Below, piece after piece: positions 6,380-7,050 of a stretch of 7,050 nt of DNA. Numbering within the stretch: the first letter of the stretch is position 1; each line of letters begins with the position of its first letter. Both the position numbers and the translations under genes were made by a program. Below the pieces are notes generated by a model. It ran no database searches. It worked only from the letters and a program-made list of their open reading frames with translations, and was not told the origin of the DNA. Source of the stretch: Fidelibacterota bacterium (GTDB lineage Bacteria > Fidelibacterota > UBA2242); the NCBI GenBank assembly GCA_003527965.1, contig DPVY01000203.1, forward strand, positions 1-7,050, read 5' to 3'.

Positions 6380-7050
6380 ATGAAAGAAAAATTGGGAATA
6401 ATCGGTGGCACGGGATTTTATGATCTTGTGGGTTTGGAAAATTTGAATCGATTGGTGTTAAAGACACCTTATGGTGAGCCGTCGGATGAATTTCTGGTCG
6501 GTGAAAAATATGGGAAAGAGATCGTGTTTCTTCCGAGGCATGGTAAAAACCACACTATTTTACCTTTTAATGTGAATTATCGCGCAAATATTTATGGCAT
6601 GAAAAAACTCGGCGTCACCCATATTATATCGATTTCCACCGTCGGCAGCTTTCGTGAAGAGATTGAACCGGGTTCAATCGTATTTACTGATCAATATTTT
6701 GATCGCACAAAAGATCATACCCATGAAACTTTTTTCGATGAAGACGCCGCGATTCATATCTCATTTGGAGATCCGGTTTGTCCCGGTATGCACAGCCGGC
6801 TTCTTAAAATTGCCCAGGAGATGAACGTTAATTTTACGCCTTCGGGGGTCTATGTAAATATCGCCGGGCCGGCTTTTTCAACCCGGGCGGAATCCAAACT
6901 TTATCGCAGCTGGGGTATGTCTGTTATTGGCATGACGAATATGTACGAAGCCAAATTGTGTCAGGAAGCGGAGCTTCATTTTGCAACCATTGCTCAGGTC
7001 ACAGACTATGACAGCTGGAAGACGGAAGCTGTGGATGTTCCGGTCATTAT
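6380..7050 (+). CDS. mtnP: S-methyl-5'-thioadenosine phosphorylase family protein (MTAP; 3' end outside window)
   Basis: MTAP cleaves methylthioadenosine, a by-product of polyamine synthesis and other S-adenosylmethionine reactions, with phosphate to give adenine and methylthioribose-1-phosphate, in the cytoplasm. The first 223 residues are present; family members are usually about 260-290. Visible motifs in order are the phosphate-binding GGTGFY (9-14), PRHG (52-55), NYRANI (66-71), the block REEIEPGSIVFTDQYFDRT (92-110), GPAFSTRAES (163-172), GMTN (184-187) and TDYDSW (208-213). Asp209 and Asp211 correspond to human MTAP Asp220 and Asp222, which read the adenine base; guanine/hypoxanthine-type PNPs have Asn there. 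This favours methylthioadenosine over inosine. Some motifs deviate: AGPAF replaces the usual EGPRF, and STVGSF replaces a form like TACGSL. The ATG at 6380 follows an AAGGG (6371-6375) with short spacing. It lies beyond the HtrA terminator, so it should have its own promoter; TATATTTT at 6330-6337 is a weak -10-like candidate without a clear -35. Confidence 0.88.
   Translation, partial: MKEKLGIIGGTGFYDLVGLENLNRLVLKTPYGEPSDEFLVGEKYGKEIVFLPRHGKNHTILPFNVNYRANIYGMKKLGVTHIISISTVGSFREEIEPGSIVFTDQYFDRTKDHTHETFFDEDAAIHISFGDPVCPGMHSRLLKIAQEMNVNFTPSGVYVNIAGPAFSTRAESKLYRSWGMSVIGMTNMYEAKLCQEAELHFATIAQVTDYDSWKTEAVDVPVI

Overview
The window reads as chromosomal DNA from a Gram-negative bacterium of the Fibrobacterota-Chlorobiota-Bacteroidota (FCB) superphylum or a neighbouring candidate phylum (Calditrichota, KSB1, Marinimicrobia or Ignavibacteria type). 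The main reason is the tail of the largest protein: a type IX secretion (T9SS) type A sorting domain containing the YPNPFN motif, typical of secreted proteins in these lineages. G+C content is moderate, intergenic regions are AT-rich, and all four clear genes lie on the + strand. The placement is an inference from protein features and cannot be narrowed to a genus.

Layout. Bases 2-160 are the last 52 codons of a membrane protein that starts outside the window. Bases 161-475 are non-coding and hold a degenerate inverted-repeat pair around a strong imperfect palindrome, resembling a remnant of a dispersed non-coding repeat. Bases 476-4600 encode a 1374-residue secreted C25 (gingipain-family) cysteine protease with several beta-sandwich modules, an amidotransferase-like alpha/beta domain and the T9SS tail. 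A possible 29-codon ORF overlaps its stop codon by one base (4600-4689). Bases 4721-6235 encode a complete HtrA/DegP-type periplasmic serine protease with two PDZ domains, followed by a clear intrinsic terminator (6267-6293). Bases 6380-7050 are the first 223 codons of an S-methyl-5'-thioadenosine phosphorylase (MTAP) family protein, cut by the window end.

How the genes may work together. The C25 protease and HtrA are co-directional, separated by 120 bases with no visible terminator, and share the first convincing terminator downstream, so they may be co-transcribed. A large exported multidomain protease next to a periplasmic protease/chaperone is functionally plausible: HtrA could clear misfolded export intermediates. 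This link is inferred from position only. The MTAP gene lies beyond the terminator and belongs to methionine/purine salvage, so it is probably a separate transcription unit.

No clearly new system is visible. The points most worth a second look are the architecture of the C25 protein, the inverted-repeat structure at 217-399, the overlapping short ORF at 4600, the A-tract between Shine-Dalgarno and start of HtrA, and unusual substitutions in the MTAP substrate-binding motifs. No RNA genes, CRISPR arrays, insertion sequences or origins were recognised.
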